This document shows, one piece after another, positions 45,313 through 55,257 of a stretch of 64,000 nucleotides of DNA (its first letter is position 1; each line of letters begins with the position of its first letter). Made by a program: the position numbers and the translations under genes. Under the pieces are notes generated by a model. It saw only the letters and a program-made list of their open reading frames with translations, was not told the origin of the DNA and did no database searches. The DNA lies in assembly GCA_018266455.1 (NCBI GenBank), contig JAFEAJ010000036.1:1-64000 (forward strand). Reading direction: 5' to 3'. The DNA is from Bacteroidota bacterium. GTDB lineage: Bacteria; Bacteroidota; Bacteroidia; Chitinophagales; Chitinophagaceae.

Positions 45313-47796
45313 CTAATCATTTGGGTTCCCGCCAATGAAACCAACGGGTATACCTATCCGTATGCCCATCAGCGATTGATTGCCCCGCTCGTATCCCCAC
45401 ACAAAATCCGCCCTAAAAAGCTTCAGTATATTTTCTAAACCGGCAAAAGCCTCAATGTAATTGGTATAAGGATCTATAAAAAATCCATTTGCCCCGGCAA
45501 CAAGATGCCAGTTAAGGTTTCGGAACAAAGGAATTTTGTTGGTAAGAAAGCCATTCAAATGGTACTCGATATGCCCTTCGCCATAGATGGGCGCTTTATT
45601 ACTGTATTTATAATAGGGCAACAATTGAAAACTGGTAAGGTAATCGGAAGCAATGACCACCTGGTTGCCATTAAAGTGATAATAATCCGGTACAAATAAT
45701 TTGTTAGCATAAAGAAACCCGCCTGCGGAAATATGATAATCGAATGAACCTGCCAGTTTCAAATTCAGGGTTTGGTTGATGGAAAACTTCCATTTTGAAT
45801 AATCGATATTGCTCCCGAAAATATCCGGCACACCCTGCTGCCAGCTTAACTGAAAACGAGGGTAATCAGAACGGATCATCATTTTCCTGTCGGGGAACTC
45901 AATGTATTTTGCGCCAGGCTGCCAGATTATTTCCGCATTAGCGATGAATGCCTGGTGTCGGGGAATATTCTGCGACAACAATTCTACCGGGTAATTTTTA
46001 GTAAAGCTGCGGGTTTTCCAGCTTACAAATGAATAATCTGTTGAATTCTCCAGTGGCATCCTGTCCTGGTACTGTAGCCCAATGCCCACCCTCAGCCCAT
46101 CGCCAATGGTTTTATTAAAATAGATTTTCCCAAACCAGGCTTCATACAGTTTCATATAATTGCTTTCCCAAAACAAAGTAGAAAAAGTATTATACAAAGG
46201 GTTTATCGGGTTGGCGTTATTGAACTGATAGACCCGCTTGCCTCCTGCTATATTGAATGAGGAAAAATATTTTTTTCCATAATTATAACGAACAACAGCA
46301 TAAGCATTGAAATGGGTGTTGCTGAATCCATATCTCAGGTCTGGGGTTACGGATATGCTTCTCCGTGAGAAAGCGCTGCTGTCTATCCTTTTGGTATAAG
46401 TTCCTCTCCAGTTTATTGCCAATCCTTCTACCGTATTGTAACTAAAAGTTGAAATAAGTGCAGGGTAATTAAACTGCTCCCTGGTTTTTTCTTTATTGAT
46501 GGCTTGCCCGGTTAAAAGGATCCCCGTTGCCGTTGGTTTATTCCTGATGCGGTCAACCGAATCGAGGTAATGAGGGCTTTGCCGCAGTTTTTCAAGACTG
46601 TCTTTTTTCCGGTAATCAGCAATTTCGTCTAACTGCAAAGGAACAGGGCGTATGGTATCCCAGTAATCGGCAGGCCTTTTATTTGAGCCTTCATCAAACT
46701 TTAAGACTGTGCTGCTAAAAAATTTTTTGGGCAATGAAGGGCTGAGATCAAATTTTGAATACACATTCACAAAGCTTCCATAAGCATCAAAGCCCAACAG
46801 CTTTATGGATGGATAAATCACCTGTGTTTTGATCACCCAGACATCTTTCTCAAAAGGAACATAAAGTTGTTCAATACGAAAAGTATCGAGGAATTCCATC
46901 TGTGATTCTTTGGTGAGCGCCAGGTCTACACTGTGGATCCGCCAGTCACCGTCAACAATATTAATATAGCCGCTGAACAGGGGCTCGAATTTTCGTTTTG
47001 GGGTTACCTTTATTTTATTGACTTCTTTGCCATCTTCATGAAAAACGCCTTCAAACTTGTATTTGTAATAATGCAGGGCATTATCAGAGATGGGTGAGAT
47101 AAAGCCGCGCGGGTTCAGGTTCCTTGCAATGTCCATATTGTTTTCATAAAACGAAATGATTTGGGGGTTGCTGAGAAAGCCAAAAGCGCCGCTTTGCCCG
47201 CTTACCTTTGTAGAATAAACCTCTACCTTCGATTTATCAGGCTTCGCAACAGTGTACCTGGCAAGGGTTTCATACAAATAAACAATTTTCTTTTTGCTGG
47301 TATCGCCATCTTCGAAATCTATTTTCTGGCCCATGAATGATTTGGGGAAATTGCGCAGCCTAAGCTGCCCCTTTATGTACACTTCGCACTGGAACTTATC
47401 GAGCTGCTGCTGGTAATACGCTCTTTTTTTTATTGCATGACGGATGATATCATAAGCAGGGTCCTCGCCTCCCGGTTTCACCACCACTTCTGCTAAGGAC
47501 AACTGCTGGGGCCGCAGTTGAAAATCAAGAAGCAAGTTTTCATTCCCAATGGTGATTTGCTTTTCTTTTCTTTCATAGCCCACATATTGCGCAACAATGG
47601 TGTAGGTGCCCGGTTCAAGGTATAAAAAATATTTCCCTTCATTATTGGCAGAAGTGCCTTTGGCGGTGCCTTTCACCAGGATGGAAGCGTAAGCCAGTAC
47701 CTGGCCTTTTTCATCAGCAACTGTTCCGGAAATTTTTCCAGCAAAGGAAGAGATAAAAGAAATGCATGCAATAACAGAAAGCGCAAAGTGTTTCAT
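45313..47796 (-). CDS. DUF5686 family outer-membrane protein with CarboxypepD_reg-like domain
   Basis: This 827-residue exported protein has a signal peptide (ending SFAG), a CarboxypepD_reg-like domain (about 22-105, starting KISGTVADEKGQVLAY) and a DUF5686 region. Recognisable DUF5686 blocks are AYDIIRHAIKKRAYYQQQL, GFLSNPQIISFYENNMDI and DWRIHSVDLALTKESQMEFL. Its second half is a beta-barrel with alternating aromatic strands, ending near IGIPVGFIGG. Family members are outer-membrane proteins of unknown role in Bacteroidota. It starts 131 bases from a small membrane protein gene and shares its strand with two penicillin-acylase genes. Confidence 0.87.
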   Translation of the reverse strand: MKHFALSVIACISFISSFAGKISGTVADEKGQVLAYASILVKGTAKGTSANNEGKYFLYLEPGTYTIVAQYVGYERKEKQITIGNENLLLDFQLRPQQLSLAEVVVKPGGEDPAYDIIRHAIKKRAYYQQQLDKFQCEVYIKGQLRLRNFPKSFMGQKIDFEDGDTSKKKIVYLYETLARYTVAKPDKSKVEVYSTKVSGQSGAFGFLSNPQIISFYENNMDIARNLNPRGFISPISDNALHYYKYKFEGVFHEDGKEVNKIKVTPKRKFEPLFSGYINIVDGDWRIHSVDLALTKESQMEFLDTFRIEQLYVPFEKDVWVIKTQVIYPSIKLLGFDAYGSFVNVYSKFDLSPSLPKKFFSSTVLKFDEGSNKRPADYWDTIRPVPLQLDEIADYRKKDSLEKLRQSPHYLDSVDRIRNKPTATGILLTGQAINKEKTREQFNYPALISTFSYNTVEGLAINWRGTYTKRIDSSAFSRRSISVTPDLRYGFSNTHFNAYAVVRYNYGKKYFSSFNIAGGKRVYQFNNANPINPLYNTFSTLFWESNYMKLYEAWFGKIYFNKTIGDGLRVGIGLQYQDRMPLENSTDYSFVSWKTRSFTKNYPVELLSQNIPRHQAFIANAEIIWQPGAKYIEFPDRKMMIRSDYPRFQLSWQQGVPDIFGSNIDYSKWKFSINQTLNLKLAGSFDYHISAGGFLYANKLFVPDYYHFNGNQVVIASDYLTSFQLLPYYKYSNKAPIYGEGHIEYHLNGFLTNKIPLFRNLNWHLVAGANGFFIDPYTNYIEAFAGLENILKLFRADFVWGYERGNQSLMGIRIGIPVGFIGGNPND

Positions 47797-47927
47797 GAGC
47801 TGTTGCTAACAGATACGAAAATAAGCAGGCATAAGTTAGAAGGCGGTTAAAGTTTTAATGGGCCACCGAAAGCTGATACGATGCCACCTAACATGAAGAA
47901 GCATGCTAAGCGCTTATCGTCTTTTCT

Positions 47928-48272
47928 TTAGGCGCTCCTCCTCAAATAACCCGCCGTTAAACCGGCCATGCCGCCCGTTATTGCGCCAATAAACGCTGTA
48001 ACCAGTATGAGCATAAAAGAAGAGCCACCGAGTGGGAATATCACCGCAATTTTATGAGAAAGGATATGGTTGTTATTGGCATCTATAACAGCAGCCAGTA
48101 CCGCCCATAAAATGAACACACCAATAAACCCGGCTAAAAAAGATTTCCACGGCGCTGCGGGTATCAATATGCACGCTACAAAAGCTGCCAGCGCCACCGA
48201 CCACCAGGGCAAATACAATCCTGCAACAAAGCTTAATAGCGCCGTGAGCAATATGGCTAAAAGGAATTTCAT
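47928..48272 (-). CDS. Small four-helix membrane protein, unknown function
   Basis: This 114-residue protein has four hydrophobic segments (about 3-20, 25-43, 47-64 and 85-107) and no other domain. Conserved-looking features are PWWSVALAAF, WKSFLAGF and a Gly-rich final helix with AITGGMAGLTAGYLRR. No named family comes to mind, though small Bacteroidota membrane proteins of this size are common. It lies 68 bases downstream of the second penicillin-acylase gene, on the same strand, and may be cotranscribed. Confidence 0.7.
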   Translation of the reverse strand: MKFLLAILLTALLSFVAGLYLPWWSVALAAFVACILIPAAPWKSFLAGFIGVFILWAVLAAVIDANNNHILSHKIAVIFPLGGSSFMLILVTAFIGAITGGMAGLTAGYLRRSA

Positions 48273-48340
48273 ATAGCGTTTATTTTTTCGGTTATATGTT
48301 ACTGTTACAAGCTATGAGCATTTTGCAGGCACCTGTTGGC

Positions 48341-50812
48341 TTAAGGCTGTTTTATGAACCCCATCTTAAACTTCACTTTTGCATCTCCTTCATCGCTTTT
48401 TTTCATCACCCATAACGGGTAATATTTTCCTTCCGCCCACTGGTCGATAAAATTATCATAATATGGGCTTCCCGGGTTACCGCTTTGCCCGCCCGGATAA
48501 ACGCCATAAGCCTGGGTAGTGTCCGTTAAAGAAACAATCATTCTCCAGCTCGGGCCATGGTCTTCACTGGCAGCATTGATGCAATGTTTGCCGCCGCCAA
48601 TCTGCACGTGCAGCCTGCTGAATGGCACGAGCCTTGCCAGGTGGGTTACTCTTGTGTCTTTTGCCTTCCCCCATTCCAGCCTGCCTGCCGAATCGAGGCG
48701 TTTTACTGAATCGGTTGCAAGCCGGAACCCTTTCAACATTTCATCGGCCAGGGTTTCTTTTTGCGGAGTGCGCACATCATCAATAAATTTAAAAGCCGAG
48801 TCGCGCAAGATCGCTTCCAGCAAAGTGCTCTCATGCGGGTAGTTCATCGGCAATTGGGTTTTCGATATATCATCGAACCAAACTTCTTTTTCAAAAAAAT
48901 CCCATGCAAGGCTGAAAACAGTAGCGCCTTTTTCGTGGTAGTCATCTCTCAGCCCCCATGTTTTCATCATCTCAAAATATCTTTTCTGCGATTCATCCAG
49001 CGAATCTTCATTGATGTATTTCAGGAACAAAGGCATGGCCATTTCTGCGAACACGTTATAGTTTTCAGTCTGCAGTTTCATCATCTCTTCCGGTTCAATA
49101 TTGTTCATTTGCGAAAGCAACCGGTTAATGATGATGCCGCGATAAGGCGGATATGAACCACCAAGGTAATAAGGATAAGTGCGCGGGTCAACAGGCAACT
49201 GGTTGGCACTGCTCACAAACCCGCGTTCAGGGTTCATTATATGTGGGTTCTGGCCCTGCGGGATATTTCCCTGCCACAGGTAACTGCTGTCTGTGCCCGG
49301 CATAATAAATTGGCCCTGGTGCTGCCATTTAGCGGGGAACTCGCCCTGGCACCACATGGCAATATCGCCGTTCTTGCAGGCAAATGCAAAATTTTGCCCG
49401 GGGGTGTGCATCCGTTTGATGGCGGCCAAATAATCATGATAATTATTTGCATGATCGAGCCTGTTAAAAACCATCAGCTCATTGCTGGGGTCATGCGCTT
49501 TCCAGCGAACAGCATAATAGCCGCCGTCAGTCCTCCCGCCTTCTTTGCCGTCTCTCCTGTTGCCCCGGTAACTTTTGTCATACATCACCGGGCCAAAAAC
49601 CGTATAGGCAATGGTGTCGATTTGTTCCGGCCGGCCTTTTATTTTGATATGCTCATACCTAAAATCAGTTTGCTTCCATTCGCCATTGAACCAATATTCC
49701 TTCCTGCTTTCATCTTTGAATTTTATTTTATAATAATCTCTCACATCACGCTCGGCATTGGTAACGCCCCATGCGCAACTGTCATTAAACCCGATGACGA
49801 CTCCCGGTGCCGCTGGAAATGTGGCGCCATACACATTCATGCCCGGAACTGATATCTGCATCTCGAACCATAATGATGGCAGGTTAAGCCCCAAATGCGG
49901 GTCGTTGCACAAAATAGGTTTGCCGCTTTTCGTTTTTTTGCCGCTCACTGCCCAGTTGTTGCTTCCATTTTCTTCGTTCGGTTTGTCATGAAGGATATCT
50001 GATGGGGCATTGTTCGAAAAATATAATGAGTCGGCAGTGGAAGGGACCTTGACGGGCAGCTCTGGTTTTATTTGCACCGTATCACGCGGTATGATCGGGT
50101 CGAGCGAATCCTGCGACAGGGGGAATAGGATATCAAAATCTTTGAGCCCGAAAATATTTTTTGCGTTCGAGTTTTCAAAATCGGTCTCATAGCCTGCCAG
50201 TTCATACGACATATATTTCAGGAACAGCGCTGTTTTCAGGTTGCTCCATTTTTCAGGTTTATAGTCCAGCAGCTTGTATTCTACCGGCAGCTCGCTTTCC
50301 TTCAGGCTGCTGATGTAGGCATTCACCCCGGCTGTGTATGCATCACATTGGGCTTTAGTGATGGAATCTTTTTCTACCTCTTCCACTGCCTTTTCAGCGG
50401 CATACCCCATGCCCAGCCTTCGGCGCTCACGGTCGAAATTGATTGCCCGCTCCCCTATCAGCTCGCTGATGCGGCCTGCAGCAGCATAGGTTTCGAAATC
50501 CATCTGCCACAAGCGGAACTTAGCGTGCAGGTAGCCCTGTATGAAATATGCATCCGATTCATTTCCTGCGAACACATGCGGCACCATGCGGTCATCGAAA
50601 TATACTTCAGCTTTGTCTTTCAGGTAACCGGAGATTACCCTCATATTGAAATCTTTGTCCACCGGCTCGGCATTTTGCCAAAAGCCTTGTTGCGGGCTCA
50701 TAAATTTGCCGACAGGCGGAAGCGTGCTCTCGCCTGTCTTCCATTCCTTGTTCAGCATGACAATAAGCGCAACCGTAATGGCAAAGTAAACAGAAAAGGG
50801 AACTATTCTCAT
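48341..50812 (-). CDS. Penicillin acylase-family N-terminal nucleophile hydrolase (copy 2)
   Basis: This 823-residue protein has an N-terminal hydrophobic segment (IVPFSVYFAITVALIVML) and the penicillin-acylase layout. The alpha chain has VYFDDRMVPHVFAGNESDAY. The beta chain would begin at Ser284 in NGSNNWAVSG, the classic Ser-Asn-x-Trp sequence, followed by NDPHLGLNLPSLWFE and INAASEDHGPSWRM near the end. The catalytic Asn/Arg region looks intact. Start was placed at the ATG 50812 rather than the TTG three codons upstream. It is only distantly related to copy 1, so the two probably act on different acyl amides. Probably periplasmic. Confidence 0.92.
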   Translation of the reverse strand: MRIVPFSVYFAITVALIVMLNKEWKTGESTLPPVGKFMSPQQGFWQNAEPVDKDFNMRVISGYLKDKAEVYFDDRMVPHVFAGNESDAYFIQGYLHAKFRLWQMDFETYAAAGRISELIGERAINFDRERRRLGMGYAAEKAVEEVEKDSITKAQCDAYTAGVNAYISSLKESELPVEYKLLDYKPEKWSNLKTALFLKYMSYELAGYETDFENSNAKNIFGLKDFDILFPLSQDSLDPIIPRDTVQIKPELPVKVPSTADSLYFSNNAPSDILHDKPNEENGSNNWAVSGKKTKSGKPILCNDPHLGLNLPSLWFEMQISVPGMNVYGATFPAAPGVVIGFNDSCAWGVTNAERDVRDYYKIKFKDESRKEYWFNGEWKQTDFRYEHIKIKGRPEQIDTIAYTVFGPVMYDKSYRGNRRDGKEGGRTDGGYYAVRWKAHDPSNELMVFNRLDHANNYHDYLAAIKRMHTPGQNFAFACKNGDIAMWCQGEFPAKWQHQGQFIMPGTDSSYLWQGNIPQGQNPHIMNPERGFVSSANQLPVDPRTYPYYLGGSYPPYRGIIINRLLSQMNNIEPEEMMKLQTENYNVFAEMAMPLFLKYINEDSLDESQKRYFEMMKTWGLRDDYHEKGATVFSLAWDFFEKEVWFDDISKTQLPMNYPHESTLLEAILRDSAFKFIDDVRTPQKETLADEMLKGFRLATDSVKRLDSAGRLEWGKAKDTRVTHLARLVPFSRLHVQIGGGKHCINAASEDHGPSWRMIVSLTDTTQAYGVYPGGQSGNPGSPYYDNFIDQWAEGKYYPLWVMKKSDEGDAKVKFKMGFIKQP

Positions 50813-50966
50813 AAAAATCAAATAGGCGTTAAAAGTAAATTTTTTTTGGATTATTCAACCAGCAGAAAGAATTCTATTGAGCGCCGCAGCGCGTATCGCT
50901 ACACTTATGGGGATCACTGCTGCTAAGCCACAGGTGGCCTATTTGAATGGCCATAAAGAAAATCAT

Positions 50967-52007
50967 TCATTTCAAAACAGGTTGCGGAGTTGAGTAAATG
51001 TTATCTGCGCTTCCTCCCCCGGCAAGAATGATTTTCTTATCGCCGCCCAATATCCCATCACAACTTGCAATGGAAAACTGCAGGCCCCAGCCGAGCGTGT
51101 GAAAATAGACCCTGCGCCCATTGGGGCTCCAATATGGCACGCCATTGATCTTGCCATCGTCCATAATGGCTTTTGCATCGGTCCCATCAGGTCTTATTCG
51201 AATAATATCCGCCTTTCCCGGCAAAGGGATCAGCTCAAGAAATTTTGCTCGAGAAAATGCTATATACTTGCCATCAGGGCTGAAACAGGGATCAAAACAA
51301 TAAAAAGAATCGTTTGTCAGGCGCACTTCATTTTGAATTTCTCCGGCAATGGGATTATAATCGGCAACATACAATTCAAACTGGTCCTGGAACCCGAACA
51401 ACATACCGGGCGGCAAGGTTACATAAACAATTCTTTTGCCATCTGGCGACCAGGCCGGGTCTGCAAAAAGGCTATTTCGGGTTGAAATGATTTTCGGATG
51501 CTGCCCATTAATATCAGTGATCACCAGCCGCCAGTGAAAGTCGTAATTGCCCCTCGCGGAGTCCTTACACTCTGCTGCCATTAAAATGTTTTTCCCGTCG
51601 GGGCTGAATTTGGCTACACCCTGTTCCCTCCAGCCATAACTGCCTTTTGGGATAATAACCCGTGGATTGCTCCCGTCAATATTAAAAACAACAAGGTCAG
51701 CATTTGCATAATCATTGGATTTGTTATCAAGATAGTTGTTGCTGAGCCTGGGAGACCGGTAACAAAGAAATTTCGTTTTATCCGGAGATACCCTTGCCCA
51801 CCAATAGTTATAGGAGGAATCATGAGTAAGGTTCTTTTCTGATTTGCCATCATACGAAAATACCTGTACCACTACCTGTTCCCGGGAGTTTTTGTCGTAA
51901 TAAATAATTTCTGATTTTTGGGGGCTGCCGTTCGGCGAGCCATTCTTAACACAAGAAATAATACCCGAAGCAATAAACAGTAAAAAGCCGAGGGCCCTTA
52001 AATTCAT
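50967..52007 (-). CDS. PD40/TolB-like beta-propeller lipoprotein
   Basis: This 346-residue lipoprotein has a signal peptide with lipobox GIISC and a beta-propeller of WD40-like PD40 units. Repeats are seen as WWARVSPDKTKFLCYR, AKFSPDGKNILMAAE, PAWSPDGKRIVYVT, PCFSPDGKYIAFS and PYWSPNGRRVYFH, five clear blades. TolB and related proteins use such propellers for protein-protein contacts. This one has no tol neighbours, so a surface or periplasmic scaffold role is more likely than a Tol-system one. A near-perfect palindrome lies 20 bases upstream of the start, suggesting repression by a TetR-type regulator. Confidence 0.85.
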   Translation of the reverse strand: MNLRALGFLLFIASGIISCVKNGSPNGSPQKSEIIYYDKNSREQVVVQVFSYDGKSEKNLTHDSSYNYWWARVSPDKTKFLCYRSPRLSNNYLDNKSNDYANADLVVFNIDGSNPRVIIPKGSYGWREQGVAKFSPDGKNILMAAECKDSARGNYDFHWRLVITDINGQHPKIISTRNSLFADPAWSPDGKRIVYVTLPPGMLFGFQDQFELYVADYNPIAGEIQNEVRLTNDSFYCFDPCFSPDGKYIAFSRAKFLELIPLPGKADIIRIRPDGTDAKAIMDDGKINGVPYWSPNGRRVYFHTLGWGLQFSIASCDGILGGDKKIILAGGGSADNIYSTPQPVLK

Positions 52008-52026
52008 ATACCAGAGTTAAAAAAGA

Positions 52027-52044
52027 TTAGAACGCTCGTTCTAA
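52027..52044. promoter_or_regulatory. TetR-type palindromic operator candidate
   Basis: TTAGAACG (52027-52034), CT, and CGTTCTAA (52037-52044) form perfect 8-base arms with a 2-base centre. The short arms, tight centre and AACG/CGTT core resemble sites of TetR/AcrR family repressors. It is 20 bases upstream of the PD40 lipoprotein start and so likely lies over its promoter. No TetR gene is in the window. Confidence 0.55.
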
Positions 52045-52297
52045 ATTAAAAAAACTTGTTTGTTAAGAGAATCTTTTACGCACATTTATTCCTGTATTGA
52101 TGTTAACAATCAGTTTTTAACCATCATTTGCGATTTGAAAGATGGCGATTATGAGCATAAATATTCAACCAATGTTTTGCATCTATCATCGCAACATGCG
52201 TATTCATGTCTCACAGCATATCCTGTCAATAGCGCGGATTTCCTTTTATAGGAGCTCCTTTTGTTTAAGGCCACAGGATCAGAAGCTGCAAACGGGC

Positions 52298-52325
52298 TTG
52301 CTATAATGGAAACTCCTTAACTTTG
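52298..52325 (+). promoter_or_regulatory. prfB promoter
   Basis: A TTG at 52298-52300 and a -7 box TAACTTTG at 52318-52325 are 17 bases apart. The ATG at 52333 follows after seven bases, so the message may be leaderless or nearly so. Confidence 0.55.
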
Positions 52326-52332
52326 CGCCGCT

Positions 52333-53422
52333 ATGACACAAGAAAAATTAAATGATATGAGGGGCCGGGTTGCGGCGCTGAGGAGGTTTCTTTGACGTCG
52401 GGAACCGGCAACATAAAATTGACGAAGACAAACAACTCACTCTTTCCCCGGGTTTCTGGAGCGATAATGCGCGTGCTACCGAAATCTTAAAGAATATCAA
52501 ACAAAATGAACTTTGGACAAAACTGTATTTCCAAACAGAAACAGCAGTAGAAGATTTTGCTGTGCTCTTCGATTTTTGGAAGAGTGGCGATGCTTCAGAA
52601 GAAGAAACAAAAGAGGCCTGGGAAAAAGCCTTGGAAACCCTGGATGAAGCTGAGTTTAAAAGCACGCTAAACCAGCCAGAAGATGAACTGCCGGCAGTGC
52701 TGCAGATCAATAGTGGCGCAGGTGGAACCGAAAGCCAGGACTGGGCAGAAATGCTGGCAAGAATGTACCGCATGTACGGCCAAAAGCACGACATGGCTGT
52801 TAGCGAGCTCGACTGGCAGGATGGCGATGGCGCCGGGATAAAAACCTGCACATTGCAATTCGATGGCCCTTTTGCATACGGGTTCTTGAAAGCAGAAAGC
52901 GGGGTACACCGTTTGGTACGAATATCTCCATTCGACAGCAATGCAAGAAGGCATACTTCCTTCGCAAGCGTTTACGTATATCCGTTAATTGATGATACCA
53001 TTGAAATCGAAGTGAGCCCGGCCGATGTGGAATGGGCATTCTTCCGAAGTGGCGGCGCCGGTGGCCAGAATGTGAACAAAGTAGAAACAGCCGTTCGCCT
53101 CACCCACAAGCCGAGCGGCATTATCGTGGAATGCCAACAGGCACGCACACAAGGCGAGAACAGGGAAAAAGCAATGGCTATGCTGAAAAGCAGGTTGTAT
53201 GAAGAAGAGCTCCGCAAGCGCGAAGCGGTGAAAAATGCAAATAATGCGAACAAGAAAAAAATTGAATGGGGGTCGCAGATACGCAGCTATGTCTTCCATC
53301 CATATAAAATGATCAAGGACCACCGAACAGATTACGAAGTAGGCAACGTGCAGCCGGTTATGGACGGGGAACTGGACGGGTTCATTAAAGCTTACCTCAT
53401 GACCGAAAAAGAAACCGTTTAA
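52333..53422 (+). CDS. prfB: Peptide chain release factor 2, with programmed +1 frameshift
   Basis: Release factor 2 reads UGA and UAA. The first frame runs from ATG 52333 for 20 codons to an in-frame TGA at 52393-52395. Reading resumes in the +1 frame at 52394, giving about 362 residues in all. The shift site is the classic one: AGGAGG, then TTT CTT TGA C, where tRNA-Leu slips from CUU to UUU. Low RF2 lets the ribosome shift, so the protein regulates itself. Downstream the SPF tripeptide (VRISPFDSN) and GGQ ([11 protein letters not shown]) are both present. The join gives [16 protein letters not shown], matching the family's N-terminal ALRRYLDY-like region. The Bacteroidota ribosome lacks strong anti-SD use in general, so the AGGAGG here is notable. 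Confidence 0.96.
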
Positions 53423-53526
53423 TAAAAAACAAGAAAAATGATGCTACGGAAAACAATCCTGGTTTCTCAGCATGCATAACACACCGCATGCACAGTGTTA
53501 ATTAAAAACTATTAAAATTTTAGTTT

Positions 53527-55158
53527 ATGAGCTTAGGTTATTTCAGTTATCCATTGCCCCAAAATGAACCGGTTTTACTTTATGCTCCAAGAAGCCCTGA
53601 AAGGAAAAGATTAAAAGAAGTGCTTTCCGAACTTAAAAAACAGGAAGCCGATATCCCCATGTTCATCGGCAACAAGGAAGTGCGCACAGGCAAAAAAAAA
53701 GCATTGCACCCGCCACATGAAATTGCCCATACCCTGGGTTACTTTCATGAAGGAAATGATAAGCATATCCATCAGGCTATTGAAGCAGCGCTGGGCGCTA
53801 AAGAAAAATGGGCGAGCCTGAGCTGGGAAAACCGCGCAAACATTTTTTTGAAGGCGGCCGATTTGATTGCTACCAAATACCGCCCCTACATGAATGGCAC
53901 TACCATGCTCGGGCAAAGCAAGAACGTTTACCAGGCGGAAATAGATTCAGCCTGTGAGCTCATCGATTTCCTTCGTTTTAATGTTCACTACTTAAGCGAA
54001 ATATACAAACAACAGCCAATCAGTTCTCCGGGTATCCATAACCGTTTGGAATACCGCCCGCTGGAAGGCTTTGTGCTGGCCATCACCCCATTCAACTTTA
54101 CTGCAATTGGGGGCAACCTTCCCACTTCTGCCGCCATGTGCGGAAATGTGGTTATATGGAAACCTGCACATACGCAAATTTTCAGCGCCCAAATGTTCAT
54201 GCAGGTTTTAAAAGAAGCAGGGCTGCCCGATGGCGTTATCAATTTAATTTATGTAGACGGGCCAACACTTGGGAAAGTTTGTTTCAGCCACAGAGATTTT
54301 GCCGGTGTGCATTTTACCGGATCAACAGGGGTTTTCAATAATATGTGGGAAACAATTGGCAGGAACATGGCAAATTATAAATCTTACCCCCGCATTGTCG
54401 GGGAAACCGGTGGCAAAGATTTCGTAATTGCCCATAAAAGCGCTGATGCAGATGTGGTGGTTACAGCCCTGCTGCGGGGAGCATTTGAATTCCAGGGGCA
54501 GAAATGTTCTGCCGCTTCACGGGCATACCTACCCGACAATATTGCAGATGAGGTAAAAAAGAAATTGATTGCAGGAGCAAAAAGCTTCAAGATGGGGAAC
54601 GTGGAAGATTTCAGCAACTTCGTCAATGCAGTGATTGATGAAAAAAGTTTTGATAAAATCCAGAGCTATATTGATAATGCAAAAAAAGACAAGAAGGCTG
54701 AAATTTGGGCAGGGGGGAAATGCGATAAGAAAAAAGGTTATTTTATTCAGCCGACTCTGATCGAAGCAAAAGATCCGAAATATGTTACCATGTGCGAAGA
54801 AATTTTTGGCCCGGTACTGACGGTTTATATCTATCCTGCAAACAGCTTTGAAAGGACTTTGGAACTGATCGATTCCACCTCGCCTTATGCACTGACAGGT
54901 TCCATCATTGCAAAGGACAGAGGAGCAGTTGAAGTCGCCACCAACAAGCTCCGGAATGCAGCAGGCAATTTTTACATCAATGACAAGCCTACTGGCGCAG
55001 TAGTTGGCCAACAGCCTTTCGGCGGGGCAAGGGCCAGCGGCACGAATGATAAGGCAGGCTCTATTTTAAATTTATACCGCTGGTTAAGCGCAAGGACCAT
55101 CAAGGAAACATTTAATCCCCCAACCGACTACGCATATCCATTTATGCTAGAAGAATAA
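53527..55158 (+). CDS. pruA: L-glutamate gamma-semialdehyde dehydrogenase (delta-1-pyrroline-5-carboxylate dehydrogenase)
   Basis: This 543-residue aldehyde dehydrogenase oxidises glutamate gamma-semialdehyde to glutamate in proline and arginine breakdown. The nucleophile Cys is in FQGQKCSAASRAYLP and the general-base Glu in VGETGGKDF. The cofactor loop is HFTGSTGVFNNMW. An N-terminal region (FSYPLPQNEPVLLYAP) matches the eukaryotic-like class of this enzyme, which is separate and not fused to proline dehydrogenase. No proline dehydrogenase gene is in the window. Single gene, 104 bases after prfB. Confidence 0.93.
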   Translation: MSLGYFSYPLPQNEPVLLYAPRSPERKRLKEVLSELKKQEADIPMFIGNKEVRTGKKKALHPPHEIAHTLGYFHEGNDKHIHQAIEAALGAKEKWASLSWENRANIFLKAADLIATKYRPYMNGTTMLGQSKNVYQAEIDSACELIDFLRFNVHYLSEIYKQQPISSPGIHNRLEYRPLEGFVLAITPFNFTAIGGNLPTSAAMCGNVVIWKPAHTQIFSAQMFMQVLKEAGLPDGVINLIYVDGPTLGKVCFSHRDFAGVHFTGSTGVFNNMWETIGRNMANYKSYPRIVGETGGKDFVIAHKSADADVVVTALLRGAFEFQGQKCSAASRAYLPDNIADEVKKKLIAGAKSFKMGNVEDFSNFVNAVIDEKSFDKIQSYIDNAKKDKKAEIWAGGKCDKKKGYFIQPTLIEAKDPKYVTMCEEIFGPVLTVYIYPANSFERTLELIDSTSPYALTGSIIAKDRGAVEVATNKLRNAAGNFYINDKPTGAVVGQQPFGGARASGTNDKAGSILNLYRWLSARTIKETFNPPTDYAYPFMLEE

Positions 55159-55193
55159 TTGCTTTAGCCATTTAAAAATAACGTGTTAGCCTA

Positions 55194-55224
55194 TTTGCTT
55201 TTCTCGAACTAACTGTTATCTTTG
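55194..55224 (+). promoter_or_regulatory. Promoter of the porin-family gene
   Basis: TTTG at 55194-55197, 19 bases, then TATCTTTG at 55217-55224 is a perfect match to the Bacteroidota consensus. The ATG at 55258 follows 33 bases later. Confidence 0.85.
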
Positions 55225-55257
55225 CCCAATTATTCACTCTTAAACTCTCAATGACTT

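Larger units (their letters stand above)
52008..52332. other. 325-base divergent intergenic region (operator and prfB promoter)
   Basis: The left end holds a palindrome at 52027-52044 and the right end a prfB promoter at 52298-52325. Between them no gene is visible; a 63-codon frame at 52060 is not supported. Confidence 0.5.
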
